A program made the position numbers and the translations under genes. The notes under the pieces are model-generated. The model was not told the origin of the DNA and ran no database searches. It was given only the letters and a program-made list of their open reading frames with translations. Shown here one piece after another: positions 16,782 through 26,364 of a stretch of 64,000 bases of DNA (position 1 is its first letter; each line of letters starts with the position of its first letter). The DNA is from Desulfosporosinus acidiphilus SJ4 (GTDB taxonomy: Bacteria; Bacillota; Desulfitobacteriia; Desulfitobacteriales; Desulfitobacteriaceae): assembly GCF_000255115.2 (NCBI RefSeq), contig NC_018068.1, positions 3,071,977 to 3,135,976 of the forward strand, read 5' to 3'.

Positions 16782-17543
16782 TTAACGATTTTTATTAATT
16801 CTACGAATGATTGTTGAAGCTAAAGAAGCAGCACCAAAACCATTGTCAATATTTACAACGCCTACCCCTGAAGCACAGCTGTTCAGCATGCTGAGTAATG
16901 CTGCGAGCCCTTGAAAATGTGCGCCATAACCTACGCTTGTCGGGACAGCAATCACAGGCTGGTCAACTAATCCACCGACGACACTCGCTAAGGCTCCTTC
17001 CATTCCTGCCACGACAATCAGCACTTCGGCACTATCCATACTGTCTCGTTGGGCAAGAAGGCGATGAAGACCCGCAACTCCAACATCATAAATTGTCTCT
17101 GCTTCGTGACCCATATAACGGGCTGTGATCCAAGCTTCCCGGGCAACGGGCAAATCTGCAGTTCCAGCTGTCATTATCAGAATTTTCCCCGGAATTGATG
17201 GCTCTTCCAAAGGATGAAATAAGAGACAGCGTGCCAGCGGATCGTACTGAGCGTTTGGAAAATGCTGCAAAATCCGTTCGGCATGGTCTGGAACGAGCCG
17301 GGTTGCCAGGACATTTTGAGATTTAGCACCCAAATGTTTTAAGATAGAGATGATCTGTTCGGGCTGTTTTCCTTGACAAAAAATAACTTCGGATTGCCCT
17401 GTCCGCAGCCCTCGATGATGGTCTAAACGAGCAAAACCCAAATCCTCAAAGGGTAATTCTCTTAATTGACCCAACGCTTGTTCCGGTGAGCAAGCTCCTG
17501 ACTTAACCTCTTCAAGGAGGGCTTTGATTGTCTCTTCATTCAT
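16782..17543 (-). CDS. larB: LarB, pyridinium-3,5-biscarboxylate mononucleotide synthase
   Basis: A 253-aa protein that carboxylates and hydrolyses nicotinate adenine dinucleotide to start the nickel-pincer cofactor. The C-terminal half resembles PurE (AIR carboxylase), with MTAGTADLPVAREAW, GVAGLHRLL, VVAGMEGALASVVGGLV and VPTSVGYGA. The N-terminal part carries the FEDLGFARLDHHRGLRTGQSEV region typical of LarB. It sits 2 nt after larE and 13 nt before larC. No larA (lactate racemase-type enzyme) is present in the window. Confidence 0.93.
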   Translation of the reverse strand: MNEETIKALLEEVKSGACSPEQALGQLRELPFEDLGFARLDHHRGLRTGQSEVIFCQGKQPEQIISILKHLGAKSQNVLATRLVPDHAERILQHFPNAQYDPLARCLLFHPLEEPSIPGKILIMTAGTADLPVAREAWITARYMGHEAETIYDVGVAGLHRLLAQRDSMDSAEVLIVVAGMEGALASVVGGLVDQPVIAVPTSVGYGAHFQGLAALLSMLNSCASGVGVVNIDNGFGAASLASTIIRRINKNR

Positions 17544-17545
17544 GA

Positions 17546-18370
17546 TTAATCATCCTTCTGATCTGGGTTTAGGCTTCCAGAACGAAGCCCTTCTAAGTCT
17601 AATGTTACAAAGCGGAAACCTAATTTTTTGATAGCCGTAACGATTTCTGTATGTTTTTGGATCAATGATGTGAAAGCTTGGATGGGAATTTCAATCCGTG
17701 CTATATCTTGATGCACCCGAAGGCGGCACTCATTAAAACCCAAACTGTTGAGGAGAGCTTCAGCTTGAGCAATTCTCGTTAATAATTCGAGAGTGATCAT
17801 ATCGCCGTAAGGAACTCTCGAAGCAAGACAGGCCATGGAGGGCTTGTCCCAAGTTAGTAAATTACGGCACCGAGACAAAGCTCGAATCTCTTCTTTTTTG
17901 AGGCCGACTTCCAGTAAGGGGCTTATGATCTTTAACTCTTTCAGAGCCTTGCGGCCGGGTCGATAATCATGGTTATCAGAAGCATTGGTACCTTCAATCA
18001 AGGTAGTATACCCCATTCTTTTACCCACAGATAAGAAGGTCGCAAAAAGCTCCTTTTTGCAAAAATAACACCGGTCTGGTGGATTATCACGAAAAGCTTG
18101 CAATTCCATAACATTGATATCGATTACTTTGACCGGAAAATTATACATTTGAGCTAAATTTAAGGCTGAAGTCTGTTCTTGCGCAGAAACCATCGGCCCG
18201 CAAGCAAACACCGCTTGGCAATTTTGGCCTAAAGCTTCATGGGCTATGGCCAGGAGATACGTAGAATCTACTCCGCCTGAAAAGGCTACTAACACCTTTT
18301 TATAGGATTTTATAAGCTCGATAAGTTGAGTTTCTTTGTTTAACGTTTCTTCGCTAAGTGTCAAGTTCAT
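17546..18370 (-). CDS. larE: LarE, ATP-dependent sulfur transferase
   Basis: A 274-aa PP-loop enzyme with the motif SGGVDSTYLLAIA (residues 31-43). It adenylates the carboxylates made by LarB and inserts sulfur. The Cys in KPSMACLASRVPYG matches the sacrificial Cys of Lactobacillus LarE. Further Cys in PPDRCYFCKKELF and SRCRNLLTW are also present; some LarE proteins use three Cys to hold an [4Fe-4S] cluster, so the sulfur donor mode is open. AGGGAGA lies before ATG 18370. First gene of larE-larB-larC. Confidence 0.92.
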   Translation of the reverse strand: MNLTLSEETLNKETQLIELIKSYKKVLVAFSGGVDSTYLLAIAHEALGQNCQAVFACGPMVSAQEQTSALNLAQMYNFPVKVIDINVMELQAFRDNPPDRCYFCKKELFATFLSVGKRMGYTTLIEGTNASDNHDYRPGRKALKELKIISPLLEVGLKKEEIRALSRCRNLLTWDKPSMACLASRVPYGDMITLELLTRIAQAEALLNSLGFNECRLRVHQDIARIEIPIQAFTSLIQKHTEIVTAIKKLGFRFVTLDLEGLRSGSLNPDQKDD

Positions 18371-18614
18371 GCTTTTCTCCCTTCCACTCTATTCTACCTA
18401 TCGTTTAAATGGCTGTCAAAGAAACTTTAGAAAGCAAACAATTAAGAATCCCCATCCCCTATCGATGCTGCCCGACCTGAAGGGATGGCCTGTTTTCATC
18501 ATCCGATGATGTTGCGCAGTGGCATGGAGGTCTAATAGTCAAGAAAAGAGGAAGACTGCAATACGGTCTTCCTCTTTGTCGAGTTTCTAGCATTTTTGTG
18601 AACTGGATATTCAA
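18371..18614. other. Gap between larE and fixX
   Basis: It contains the divergent-free upstream region of larE, a CATCATCCGATGATG palindrome near 18498, a post-terminator motif shared with 1.3 kb (about 18515-18540) and the fix operon terminator. Confidence 0.5.
18545..18577 (-). terminator. Terminator of the fixABCX operon
   Basis: A 12-bp perfect stem (18545-18556 with 18566-18577) with a 9-nt loop, then TTTTCTTG on the minus strand. It lies 38 nt after the fixX stop. Confidence 0.88.
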
Positions 18615-18896
18615 TCAGCCATTTTTCCACGAGACTCCAAACCCGCCTCTAGGATACTTCCAATTGATGTTGCCATAAGGGCAGCCAATCAAACAAGTTC
18701 CGCATTCAAGACACCCTTCGTATCCCACGGAAATACGCTTCTCCTCATCGTCCCAATCATAAACGTGGGCGGGGCAGATGCGGGTACAAGGTTTGTCCTG
18801 ACACTGATTTAAACATATTTTAGGATCATTAATCTTAATATGACTCAACTTATCCGTATTAAATCGCACCAAATAGAGTTTATCATCTAATTTCAT
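18615..18896 (-). CDS. fixX: FixX ferredoxin-like protein
   Basis: A 93-aa [4Fe-4S] protein that works with FixC in passing electrons from the flavoprotein to quinone. The C-terminal cluster motif CLECGTCLIGCPYGNINW follows an N-terminal Cys pair region (CLNQCQDKPCTRICPAHVY), together the usual FixX pattern. ATG 18896 overlaps the fixC stop as ATGA and has GGAGGG 8 nt upstream; an ATG five codons earlier lies over that Shine-Dalgarno and is unlikely. Confidence 0.93.
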   Translation of the reverse strand: MKLDDKLYLVRFNTDKLSHIKINDPKICLNQCQDKPCTRICPAHVYDWDDEEKRISVGYEGCLECGTCLIGCPYGNINWKYPRGGFGVSWKNG

Positions 18897-20185
18897 AATA
18901 AGGCCCTCCATGCACCGTAGAGATCTTTAATGAAGCCGCCTTTTGACCGCTGTTCGAAAAGCATTTGTATAATTTCTTTCTGGCGTTGTTTTTTGGGAGT
19001 TCCATCTGCCGTTAAATACATTTTAGCAGCCTTAGAGAACATTTTGGGATAGATCTTTAGAAGATGGGGATTATCCTCGAAGAATTTACCCATATGGCGA
19101 TAATGATGAAGATCCTTCAAAACAAAAGAATCGCGCAAACGGGATTCATAAACAGCCATAGCTTGATCGCTGACATCTCCGGCTTTGATGGCTTGAGCGG
19201 CAACTTCGCCGGCAATTTTTCCGGATACCATGGCAAGATTTGAGCCTTCACGGTTAAGAGAATTCATCAGCATAGCGGTATCCCCAACGACCATAACCCC
19301 CTGGCGATGAAGCCTTGGGACATGTGTATACCCACCCTCCGGGATGAGATGAGCCAGATACTCCTTAGTTTCACCGCCCTGCAAAAGCCGCTTGACATAA
19401 GGTTTCGCTTTAAGATTTTCCAAGAGATCATTGGGAGTCCAATGTTCCCGTACTACCGATTCCAGGATAGCTCCAACTCCGATGGAAATTGAATCCTTAT
19501 TGGTATAGATAAATCCAACACCCATCATCCCTGCTGTTGAGTCCCCGTATAACTCGATGGTGGCTCCCTGTCCTTCATCGAGGCAGAAACGATCCTCGAT
19601 CTTTTCTTTTGGCAACGAGATGATTTCTTTGACGGTGACAGCGACCGTTGCCGGCTTTAAGGATTTTGCCAATCCGGCTTTAACAGCTAAAAAGTTATTG
19701 ACTCCTTCGGCAATAATAACAACTTTAGCTCCTAAGTCCCCTTCAGCTCTGCCTGTTCGAACTCCCACAACATTACCGTTTTTATAAAGAAGATCTTCAA
19801 CCAGTGTTTCCGTGATGATCATAACTCCGGCTTTTTCCGCTTGTTGAGCCAGCCAGCGGTCAAATTTAACCCTTAAAATCGAATGTGCATTATAAGGTTC
19901 CGCTGCCCAATCCGGATCTCGATAACCGGCCAGAATTGATTCATCTCCGCTTAACATGGCGATCCTCTGTTCAATGATAGGGCGTTCTAACGGTGCCTCT
20001 TTCCAAAATTCCGGCACGACCATATCCGTGGCCTTTGTATAGAGGATCCCGCCCATCACATTCTTCGTACCGGGGTAATCTCCGCGTTCGATGACTAATG
20101 TTTTCATACCTGCATGAGCAGCGCTAATTGCGGCAGATAGGCCAGCAGGACCGCCTCCGACGATGATTACATCAAAGTTTTCCAT
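18893..20185 (-). CDS. fixC: FixC, ETF:quinone oxidoreductase-type flavoprotein
   Basis: A 430-aa FAD protein of the GG-reductase/ETF-QO group. The Rossmann motif VGGGPAGLSAAISAA comes at residues 8-22. A second FAD motif, GVMVVGDTAMLMNSLNREGSNLAMVSGKIAG, lies near residue 300, and the conserved MGGILY segment near 45. It accepts electrons from FixAB and, with FixX, reduces menaquinone. GGAGG lies before ATG 20185, 12 nt after fixB. The C-terminal segment links to FixX by translational coupling. Confidence 0.93.
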   Translation of the reverse strand: MENFDVIIVGGGPAGLSAAISAAHAGMKTLVIERGDYPGTKNVMGGILYTKATDMVVPEFWKEAPLERPIIEQRIAMLSGDESILAGYRDPDWAAEPYNAHSILRVKFDRWLAQQAEKAGVMIITETLVEDLLYKNGNVVGVRTGRAEGDLGAKVVIIAEGVNNFLAVKAGLAKSLKPATVAVTVKEIISLPKEKIEDRFCLDEGQGATIELYGDSTAGMMGVGFIYTNKDSISIGVGAILESVVREHWTPNDLLENLKAKPYVKRLLQGGETKEYLAHLIPEGGYTHVPRLHRQGVMVVGDTAMLMNSLNREGSNLAMVSGKIAGEVAAQAIKAGDVSDQAMAVYESRLRDSFVLKDLHHYRHMGKFFEDNPHLLKIYPKMFSKAAKMYLTADGTPKKQRQKEIIQMLFEQRSKGGFIKDLYGAWRALL

Positions 20186-20197
20186 GATTGCCCCTCC

Positions 20198-21526
20198 TTA
20201 ATTAGCCACGCCGTGCTGAAGGCGTTTTTTAAATTCTGCTGTTAGTGCAGGTACGATTTGAAAAAGATCACCAACAATCCCATAATTAGCGACTTTTAGG
20301 ATGGGTGCCTCTGGGTCATTGTTAATGGCTATAATAAAATCTGAAGTTTCCATACCTACTAAATGCTGAATAGCTCCTGAAATTCCGATGGCAATATATA
20401 CCTTTGGACGAACGGTAACTCCTGATTGACCAACCTGTTGATCATGACTAAGCCAGCCTGCTTCTACGGCTCCTCGGGACCCCGCCAGAGTACCGCCTAA
20501 AACTTCGGCTAATTCTTCTGCCAGGACCAAGTTCCGTTTGGCCGCGAGACCCAGACCCACAGAAACTATAATTTCAGCTTTGTCTAGAAATGCGCTTCTG
20601 GCATCAGCCGGAATGAACTCCAGAACTTTTGTGCGAAAATCGCTTTCATTCGATGTGAATTCTTCGCGTATCAGTTCTCCTTGTCGTCCTTCAACCTTTT
20701 CAGGCATTTCCATGACTCTCGGCCGTACAGTGGCCATTTGCGGGCGTCTGCTGCGGCAAAGGATCGTGGCCATGATATTCCCCCCGAAGGCAGGTCGGGT
20801 TTGCTGCAGGAGTTTCGTCTCAGGATCAATACCTAATACCGTACAATCAGCAGTTAATCCTGTTTGCATCTTCGTAGCGACCGCCGGGAATACATCTCGT
20901 CCCATGGAGGTAGCGCCCATAAGTATAATTTCAGGTTGGTATTTTCGAACAAGGCCCGAAATTGCTTCAGCATAGGGTTCTGTTCTATAGTCCTTAAGCA
21001 CTTCATGATCGATAACATAGACTTTCTCTGACCCGAAGGCAAAAGCTTCGGGAATCACACTATCGACTTGATAACCGGTGATCACGCCGCAAAGTTCACA
21101 GCCCAGAGAATTGGCAAGCTTTCGGCCTTCGCCCAACAACTCCCAAGAAACCGGCGCAACTCTCCCGTTGTTATATTCAATAATTACCCAAACTCCGCTC
21201 CAGACATCGCCCCCGGCAACTGGTTTCACTTGAGAACGAATTGTCTTTTTCGCATTACCTTGAGCATAATCACTTACCGCTTCCGGCAGAGGTTCTTTTA
21301 AATCAAACTTCGAACCAGCCTCCGAAGCAATTTCAGTTTTTGGTTCTTGGGGAATAGAAAGAGATAGAGCGTTTGTCGGACAAACTTTGACGCAGCTCCC
21401 CAGGTCTTTACATTTATTGGGGTCAGGATGAGCAATTCCGTCGACTAAATCAATGGCTTCCAGGGAGCATTCCATAACACACGCTCCACAACCAATACAC
21501 TTTGTCTTATCAATAGCTACAGTCAT
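20198..21526 (-). CDS. fixB: FixB / EtfA with N-terminal 2[4Fe-4S] ferredoxin domain
   Basis: A 442-aa ETF alpha subunit. The first 55 residues are a ferredoxin domain (CIGCGACVMECSLEA and CKDLGSCVKVCPTNA). A 45-residue linker, the ETF domain I and the C-terminal FAD domain follow; the latter has SRGAVEAGWLSHDQQVGQSGVTVRPKVYIAIGISGAIQH and the INNDPEAPI end. Ferredoxin-fused EtfA occurs in clostridial bifurcating ETFs, where it is a likely port to ferredoxin. Its start codon shares one base with the fixA stop (TAATG). Confidence 0.93.
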   Translation of the reverse strand: MTVAIDKTKCIGCGACVMECSLEAIDLVDGIAHPDPNKCKDLGSCVKVCPTNALSLSIPQEPKTEIASEAGSKFDLKEPLPEAVSDYAQGNAKKTIRSQVKPVAGGDVWSGVWVIIEYNNGRVAPVSWELLGEGRKLANSLGCELCGVITGYQVDSVIPEAFAFGSEKVYVIDHEVLKDYRTEPYAEAISGLVRKYQPEIILMGATSMGRDVFPAVATKMQTGLTADCTVLGIDPETKLLQQTRPAFGGNIMATILCRSRRPQMATVRPRVMEMPEKVEGRQGELIREEFTSNESDFRTKVLEFIPADARSAFLDKAEIIVSVGLGLAAKRNLVLAEELAEVLGGTLAGSRGAVEAGWLSHDQQVGQSGVTVRPKVYIAIGISGAIQHLVGMETSDFIIAINNDPEAPILKVANYGIVGDLFQIVPALTAEFKKRLQHGVAN

Positions 21527-22359
21527 TAATGCTTGCCTCCCTTCATCAGGGGATGAACCATGATGACGTTTTGTTGCAGAAGCTTTTGGACAACCGAAGC
21601 AGCAATCCCTGCCGGATCTTTCGTACCATCCATGATCTCCCCGCCGGATCGTCCGGGAGGCGCAAATATCCTGGAAACACTTGTAGGAGATCCCTTAAGG
21701 CCCATCTGCTTCAAGTCAAAAGGTAAGGAATCAACGGTCCAAACTTCCGGTTCGTAGGCAGCAGCATTCATCATATTGGGAAGAGAAGCGTAGCGTATGT
21801 CATTTAGTTCTTTTTCCACCGTAATTAACGCGGGCAGTTGAGCTTGAACTATTTGCCGGCCACTTTCAGTTTTTCGTTCAACGGTGATGCTTGTATCCGT
21901 TAGTTCCTTAATCTTAATAGCATAAGTTAACTGTGGAAAGCCAAGCCTTTGAGCAATGCCCGGCCCAGTTTGAGCAGTGTCGCCATCAATTGCTTCTTTA
22001 CCGGCAAAAACTAAATCAATGGGTTCTGTCTCATGAATTTTTTTAAGAGCCGTCGAAATAATATAAGCTGTTGCCAATGAGTCTGAACCGCCAAAAGCAC
22101 GGTCACTCAAGAGAATTGCGCGATCCGCGCCAAAAGACATGGCTTTTTTTAGAGCTTCTTTGGCCTGCGGAGGGCCCATGCTGACGATAGTTACTTTACC
22201 GCCAGCCTTTTCTTTTAAGCGAATTGCTTCTTCTAAGCCATGAGCATCATAGGGATTAATAATTGAGGGTACTCCCTCCCGCATGAGGGTATTGGTATTG
22301 GGATCAATTCGGACTTCTGAGGTATCAGGTACTTGTTTTAGGCAGACCACAAAGTGCAC
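21526..22359 (-). CDS. fixA: FixA / EtfB, ETF beta subunit
   Basis: ETF beta of about 277 aa. HFVVCLKQVPDTSEVRID starts the protein, and the nucleotide-binding signature is near residues 125-135 (FAGKEAIDGDTAQTGPGIAQRLG). The latter carries the residues that bind FAD, rather than AMP, in bifurcating ETFs. With FixBCX it would couple NADH oxidation to reduction of ferredoxin and menaquinone. I prefer GTG 22359, which has GAGGTGG 8 nt upstream and gives the family's usual N-terminus; ATG 22371 touches the Shine-Dalgarno. First gene of the operon. Confidence 0.93.
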   Translation of the reverse strand: MHFVVCLKQVPDTSEVRIDPNTNTLMREGVPSIINPYDAHGLEEAIRLKEKAGGKVTIVSMGPPQAKEALKKAMSFGADRAILLSDRAFGGSDSLATAYIISTALKKIHETEPIDLVFAGKEAIDGDTAQTGPGIAQRLGFPQLTYAIKIKELTDTSITVERKTESGRQIVQAQLPALITVEKELNDIRYASLPNMMNAAAYEPEVWTVDSLPFDLKQMGLKGSPTSVSRIFAPPGRSGGEIMDGTKDPAGIAASVVQKLLQQNVIMVHPLMKGGKH

Positions 22360-22483
22360 TGAGCATTCCACCTCTATTTTTTAATTAGTTTAAATTGTTT
22401 GAAGTTTACTATAGCATATTATAAGCATTACAAATTATCAAGGTCTTATTTTTCAAAAAACCTTAAAATTCTACAAATAATGC

Positions 22484-23407
22484 TTACTTGTGATGCTGCT
22501 CTGCTAAATACTTCTCAACTTCAACTGCAGCAAGGGCTCCGTCACCAACCGCCGTAGAGACTTGCCGCAGCGGCGTAGTGCGAATATCTCCGGCTGCGTA
22601 CACACCCTCTATATTTGTCTGCAAAAACTGGTTAGTATATATATACCCTCGTTCGTCGGTTTTTATCTCACTATCAATAAACTGAACGTTAGGACTTGTT
22701 CCAACATAAATGAAGACACCATCAGCTTTTATTTCTTTCCTTGTTGAGTCAAGGGCATTACGAACGCGTACTCCTTCGACATGATCTGACCCCAGAATCT
22801 CTTCTACCACATAATTAAGTTCAAAGCGAATTTTAGAGTTTTCCTTGGCCCGGTCAACGATAATTTGTGAAGCCCTGAAACCCTCACGCCGATGAATAAG
22901 AATGACTTCTTCAGCAAATTTAGTAAGGTATAATCCTTCTTCAATAGCCGAATCTCCTCCGCCAACGACGACAACTTTTTTTCCGCGAAAGAAAGCTCCG
23001 TCGCAAGTGGCACAATAAGACACTCCCCTCCCTTTGAAAAACTCTTCACCAGGAACATTCAGCAGCCTAGGCTTAGAACCTGCCGCAATAATCAGGGCCT
23101 TTGCTTCTAAAACAGAGCTGTCGGTATGAATTTTCTTCACGGTTTCCTTGAGATCAAGGCCTTTTACTTCTTCATAAACAAATTCAACTCCAAATGACAA
23201 GGCTTGCTGATGGAAGGCGTTCATTAGTTCATAACCGTTGACACCTTCAGGAAAACCAGGATAGTTTTCGATTTTGTCTGTTGAAGCTGCTTGTCCGCCG
23301 GGCATTGCTAATTCAACGATGGCCGTTTTAAGTCCTCCACGGGAGGCGTAGATTCCTGCAGTAAGACCTGCAGGACCTGCTCCAACGATTATTACATCAT
23401 AAATCAT
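22484..23407 (-). CDS. trxB: Thioredoxin reductase
   Basis: A 307-aa FAD/NADPH pyridine nucleotide-disulfide oxidoreductase. FAD motif VGAGPAGLTAGIYASRGG; redox-active CATC in SYCATCDGAFF (near residue 130); NADPH motif VVGGGDSAIEEGLYL; C-terminal AAGDIRTTPLRQVSTAVGDGA. It keeps thioredoxin reduced. ATG 23407 has AGAGGAG 9 nt upstream; the ATG at 23440 has no proper spacing. The region downstream (22372-22483) carries the fixA promoter region, with a TATAAT but no clear -35. Confidence 0.93.
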   Translation of the reverse strand: MIYDVIIVGAGPAGLTAGIYASRGGLKTAIVELAMPGGQAASTDKIENYPGFPEGVNGYELMNAFHQQALSFGVEFVYEEVKGLDLKETVKKIHTDSSVLEAKALIIAAGSKPRLLNVPGEEFFKGRGVSYCATCDGAFFRGKKVVVVGGGDSAIEEGLYLTKFAEEVILIHRREGFRASQIIVDRAKENSKIRFELNYVVEEILGSDHVEGVRVRNALDSTRKEIKADGVFIYVGTSPNVQFIDSEIKTDERGYIYTNQFLQTNIEGVYAAGDIRTTPLRQVSTAVGDGALAAVEVEKYLAEQHHK

Positions 23408-23610
23408 TTGTAACAACTCCTCTAACAATACTGTCGACATACCCCTTACGGGTATTTTTTATAGTATACCATATTAATGCTAAGGTTAGAAAGACTCTAA
23501 TTGCAATTTCGAAAAAATTTGGAAGGGATTTTTAATTCTTGGGAAGAATATATGAATACTAGCTTAATGAAACAACAATTTATTGTTATAGTTTGAAGGG
23601 GGATTCTCTA

Positions 23611-26364
23611 TTGCAACGTTTTTACAAAATTCTCGTTGGCCTAATTCTAATTGCCGCTTTACTAAAAGCATCCAGCGGCTTATATGAAGATTGGTTATGG
23701 TTTAAGGACTTAGGTTACACACAGCTCTTTTGGACACCGCTCTTAAGTAAGGTTCTTTTCCAAGCTGTCAACGGAACGATTCTCTTCTTATTTATTGCCG
23801 GAACTCTTTTTTCCATACGGCATGCCATTGTAACCTTCGTTAATGAACGTCTGCGCCTTAGGTTACGTCTGGTGCAAGATATGAACAAACCTGTCTTGAG
23901 CCTAAGCCAGCGCAGAGTGACGATTTGGCTGCTCATCATATCGGCTGTCGTAAGCTTTGGGGTGAGCTTTATCGCTGGGTTTACCGGCTGGCTGGACGTT
24001 TTATCCTTTATCCACGCTACTCCTTTCGGTCAAACCGATCCAATTTTCGGTAAGGATTTAGCATTTTATTTCTTTCAACTACCTTTTCTAAGAACTTTAT
24101 TTAATGCTTTCTTTGGCCCTCTCTTTCTTTTGACCTTATTTACGGCAATCTTTTATATTGTGACAAGAGTGCTGAAACTTCATTCCCTAAAATTTTGGCG
24201 TAAGGGATCGGTAGAAATTACAGCGGGAGCCCGCAGGCACCTTGCATTATTAATATGTATTCTTTTTGCCCTCAAAGCCTTTGGCTATTATCTTAACATT
24301 TTTCAGTTACTTTATTCTGTCCATGGTCATGTTGTTGGTGCAGGTTACGTTGATTTAACGGCGACTCTCCCTGCCCTCAAAGTTTTAATAGTTATCAGCA
24401 TCATAGGCTTTATCTCAGCTATCATTGCCCAATCATTTAAAGACCCTCGTCTTCTGACACTTCCGGTTGCCGGAATCGTTGTCGTTGGAATTCTCATCTA
24501 TGGCATCTTTCCATCTCTGCTGCAATCGTTTGTTGTAATTCCTAACGAACTGACTAAAGAACAGCCTTACATTCAAAATGAAATTGCCATGACTCGTTAC
24601 GGTTATGGTTTAGACCATATCGCTGAAACAAATTATCCCGGAAACACTCCGATTACCTTGGGCGCGTTAAAAGCGGATCAGGGGACTTTAAACAATATCC
24701 GTCTCAATGATACACGTCCTCTGCTGCAAACGTTCACCCAAAAACAAGGAATTCGTCTTTATTACAAGTTCAATGATATTGATATCGACCGTTATACGAT
24801 TGATGGTGAATACCGCCAAGTGATGCTAGGACCACGGGAAATCTCAACACCCGACTTAGACCCTAAGGCTCAAACCTTTGTCAATTTACACTTTGTGTAT
24901 ACTCACGGTTATGGTGTCGCCGCCTCCTTTGCCAATGCTGTCAGTCCCGAGGGATTGCCATCGTTTGCAATCAGCGACATCCCTCCTGTCACTAATTTCC
25001 CTGAACTCAAACTAAAGGAACCCCGTATCTACTATGGAGAACTTACCAACGATTGGGTGGTTGCCGATACCTCAGTTAAAGAGTTTGATTATCCTCAGGG
25101 CGACTCTAATGCCGAAACCTCTTATACCGGCAAAACAGGTATCCAATTTACCCCCCTCAACAAATTCATGCTTTCCCTTAGTCACGGAACTTTACGCTTC
25201 TATCTTGCCAGTGAAATAACCCCCAATAGCAAAATGCTGATCTATCGCAATATTAAGGAACGGGTGCAAAAGTTAGCTCCCTTTCTCACCTATGATTCTG
25301 ATCCCTATATGGTCATCGATAATGGCCGTCTTAAATGGATCATTGATGCTTATACTACTTCCGATGCCTTACCCTACTCGAATAAATACTCTGACCAAGA
25401 ATTCAACTACATCCGTAACTCCGTGAAGGTAGTTATTGATGCCAATGACGGTACTGTTGATTTTTACGCTGTTGATCCCCAAGATCCTATCCTAAAAACC
25501 TACATGAGCATTTTCCCAGGGGTCTTTAAAGATTTCAGCAGTTTCCCACCATCACTGAAGAGTCATCTGCGTTATCCTGAAACTCTTTTCACGATTCAAA
25601 GTAATATGCTTAGAACGTTCCATATGACTGATCCTTCAGTCTTCTATAATAAGGAAGATGCCTGGGACATTGCTAAAGAACTTTACCAAGCAAAACCTCA
25701 AAATGTTGATCCCTATTATACGATCATGACCATTCCCGGCGAAACAAAACCCGAGTTTGTACTTATACTGCCCTTTACACCTGCTTCCAGCGAATCTAAT
25801 TCTCGTAACAATATGGTGGCTTGGATGGCCGCCCGAATGGATGGAAAACATTATGGCCAGCTCTTGCTCTTTAAGCTACCGAAAAATATTGAAGTCGACG
25901 GACCCTTGCAAATTGAATCGCGCATTGATCAGGATCCGGATATTTCACGCCAATTGTCCCTGTGGGATCAAAAAGGTTCAAGTGTCATCCGCGGAAACCT
26001 CTTAGCCATTCCCATAGGGGGAAACTTCTTATATGTTGAACCGATTTATCTCCAATCTGATAAAGGCGGAAGCATCCCAGAAATGAAACGAGTCGTACTC
26101 GCTTACGAAGATAAGTTAGTGATGACGGACAATTTAGGATCAGCCTTAACCCAAGTATTTGGCGAAGGAACTCCTCAACCAACAACCCCAGGACAAAGCG
26201 CTGTTCCGCCGACGCAAACCACTACGCCCCAATCGCAAAACCCAAGTAATCAATCACAATCCATTACCTCAATCCTTGACCAAATGAACCAAATGCGGGA
26301 CTTACTTGATAACTTAGAAACTCAGCTAAAAAATCTACAAAGTGGCTCAAGCACGGCACAGTAA
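23611..26364 (+). CDS. UPF0182 (COG1615) large membrane protein
   Basis: A 917-aa protein of an uncharacterised but widespread family. About seven membrane helices fill the first 310 residues, followed by a large extracytoplasmic domain with conserved tracts such as IQNEIAMTRYGYGLD, IRLNDTRPLL and YGVAASFANAVSPEGLP. A Pro/Thr/Gln linker (residues about 845-880) and a terminal coiled coil (ILDQMNQMRDLLDNLETQLKNLQ) end it. TTG 23611 has GAAGGGGG 8 nt upstream; TTG 23593 is in frame but overlaps this site. It is convergent with the 26.6-kb gene. The function of the family is unknown to me. Confidence 0.88.
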   Translation: MQRFYKILVGLILIAALLKASSGLYEDWLWFKDLGYTQLFWTPLLSKVLFQAVNGTILFLFIAGTLFSIRHAIVTFVNERLRLRLRLVQDMNKPVLSLSQRRVTIWLLIISAVVSFGVSFIAGFTGWLDVLSFIHATPFGQTDPIFGKDLAFYFFQLPFLRTLFNAFFGPLFLLTLFTAIFYIVTRVLKLHSLKFWRKGSVEITAGARRHLALLICILFALKAFGYYLNIFQLLYSVHGHVVGAGYVDLTATLPALKVLIVISIIGFISAIIAQSFKDPRLLTLPVAGIVVVGILIYGIFPSLLQSFVVIPNELTKEQPYIQNEIAMTRYGYGLDHIAETNYPGNTPITLGALKADQGTLNNIRLNDTRPLLQTFTQKQGIRLYYKFNDIDIDRYTIDGEYRQVMLGPREISTPDLDPKAQTFVNLHFVYTHGYGVAASFANAVSPEGLPSFAISDIPPVTNFPELKLKEPRIYYGELTNDWVVADTSVKEFDYPQGDSNAETSYTGKTGIQFTPLNKFMLSLSHGTLRFYLASEITPNSKMLIYRNIKERVQKLAPFLTYDSDPYMVIDNGRLKWIIDAYTTSDALPYSNKYSDQEFNYIRNSVKVVIDANDGTVDFYAVDPQDPILKTYMSIFPGVFKDFSSFPPSLKSHLRYPETLFTIQSNMLRTFHMTDPSVFYNKEDAWDIAKELYQAKPQNVDPYYTIMTIPGETKPEFVLILPFTPASSESNSRNNMVAWMAARMDGKHYGQLLLFKLPKNIEVDGPLQIESRIDQDPDISRQLSLWDQKGSSVIRGNLLAIPIGGNFLYVEPIYLQSDKGGSIPEMKRVVLAYEDKLVMTDNLGSALTQVFGEGTPQPTTPGQSAVPPTQTTTPQSQNPSNQSQSITSILDQMNQMRDLLDNLETQLKNLQSGSSTAQ

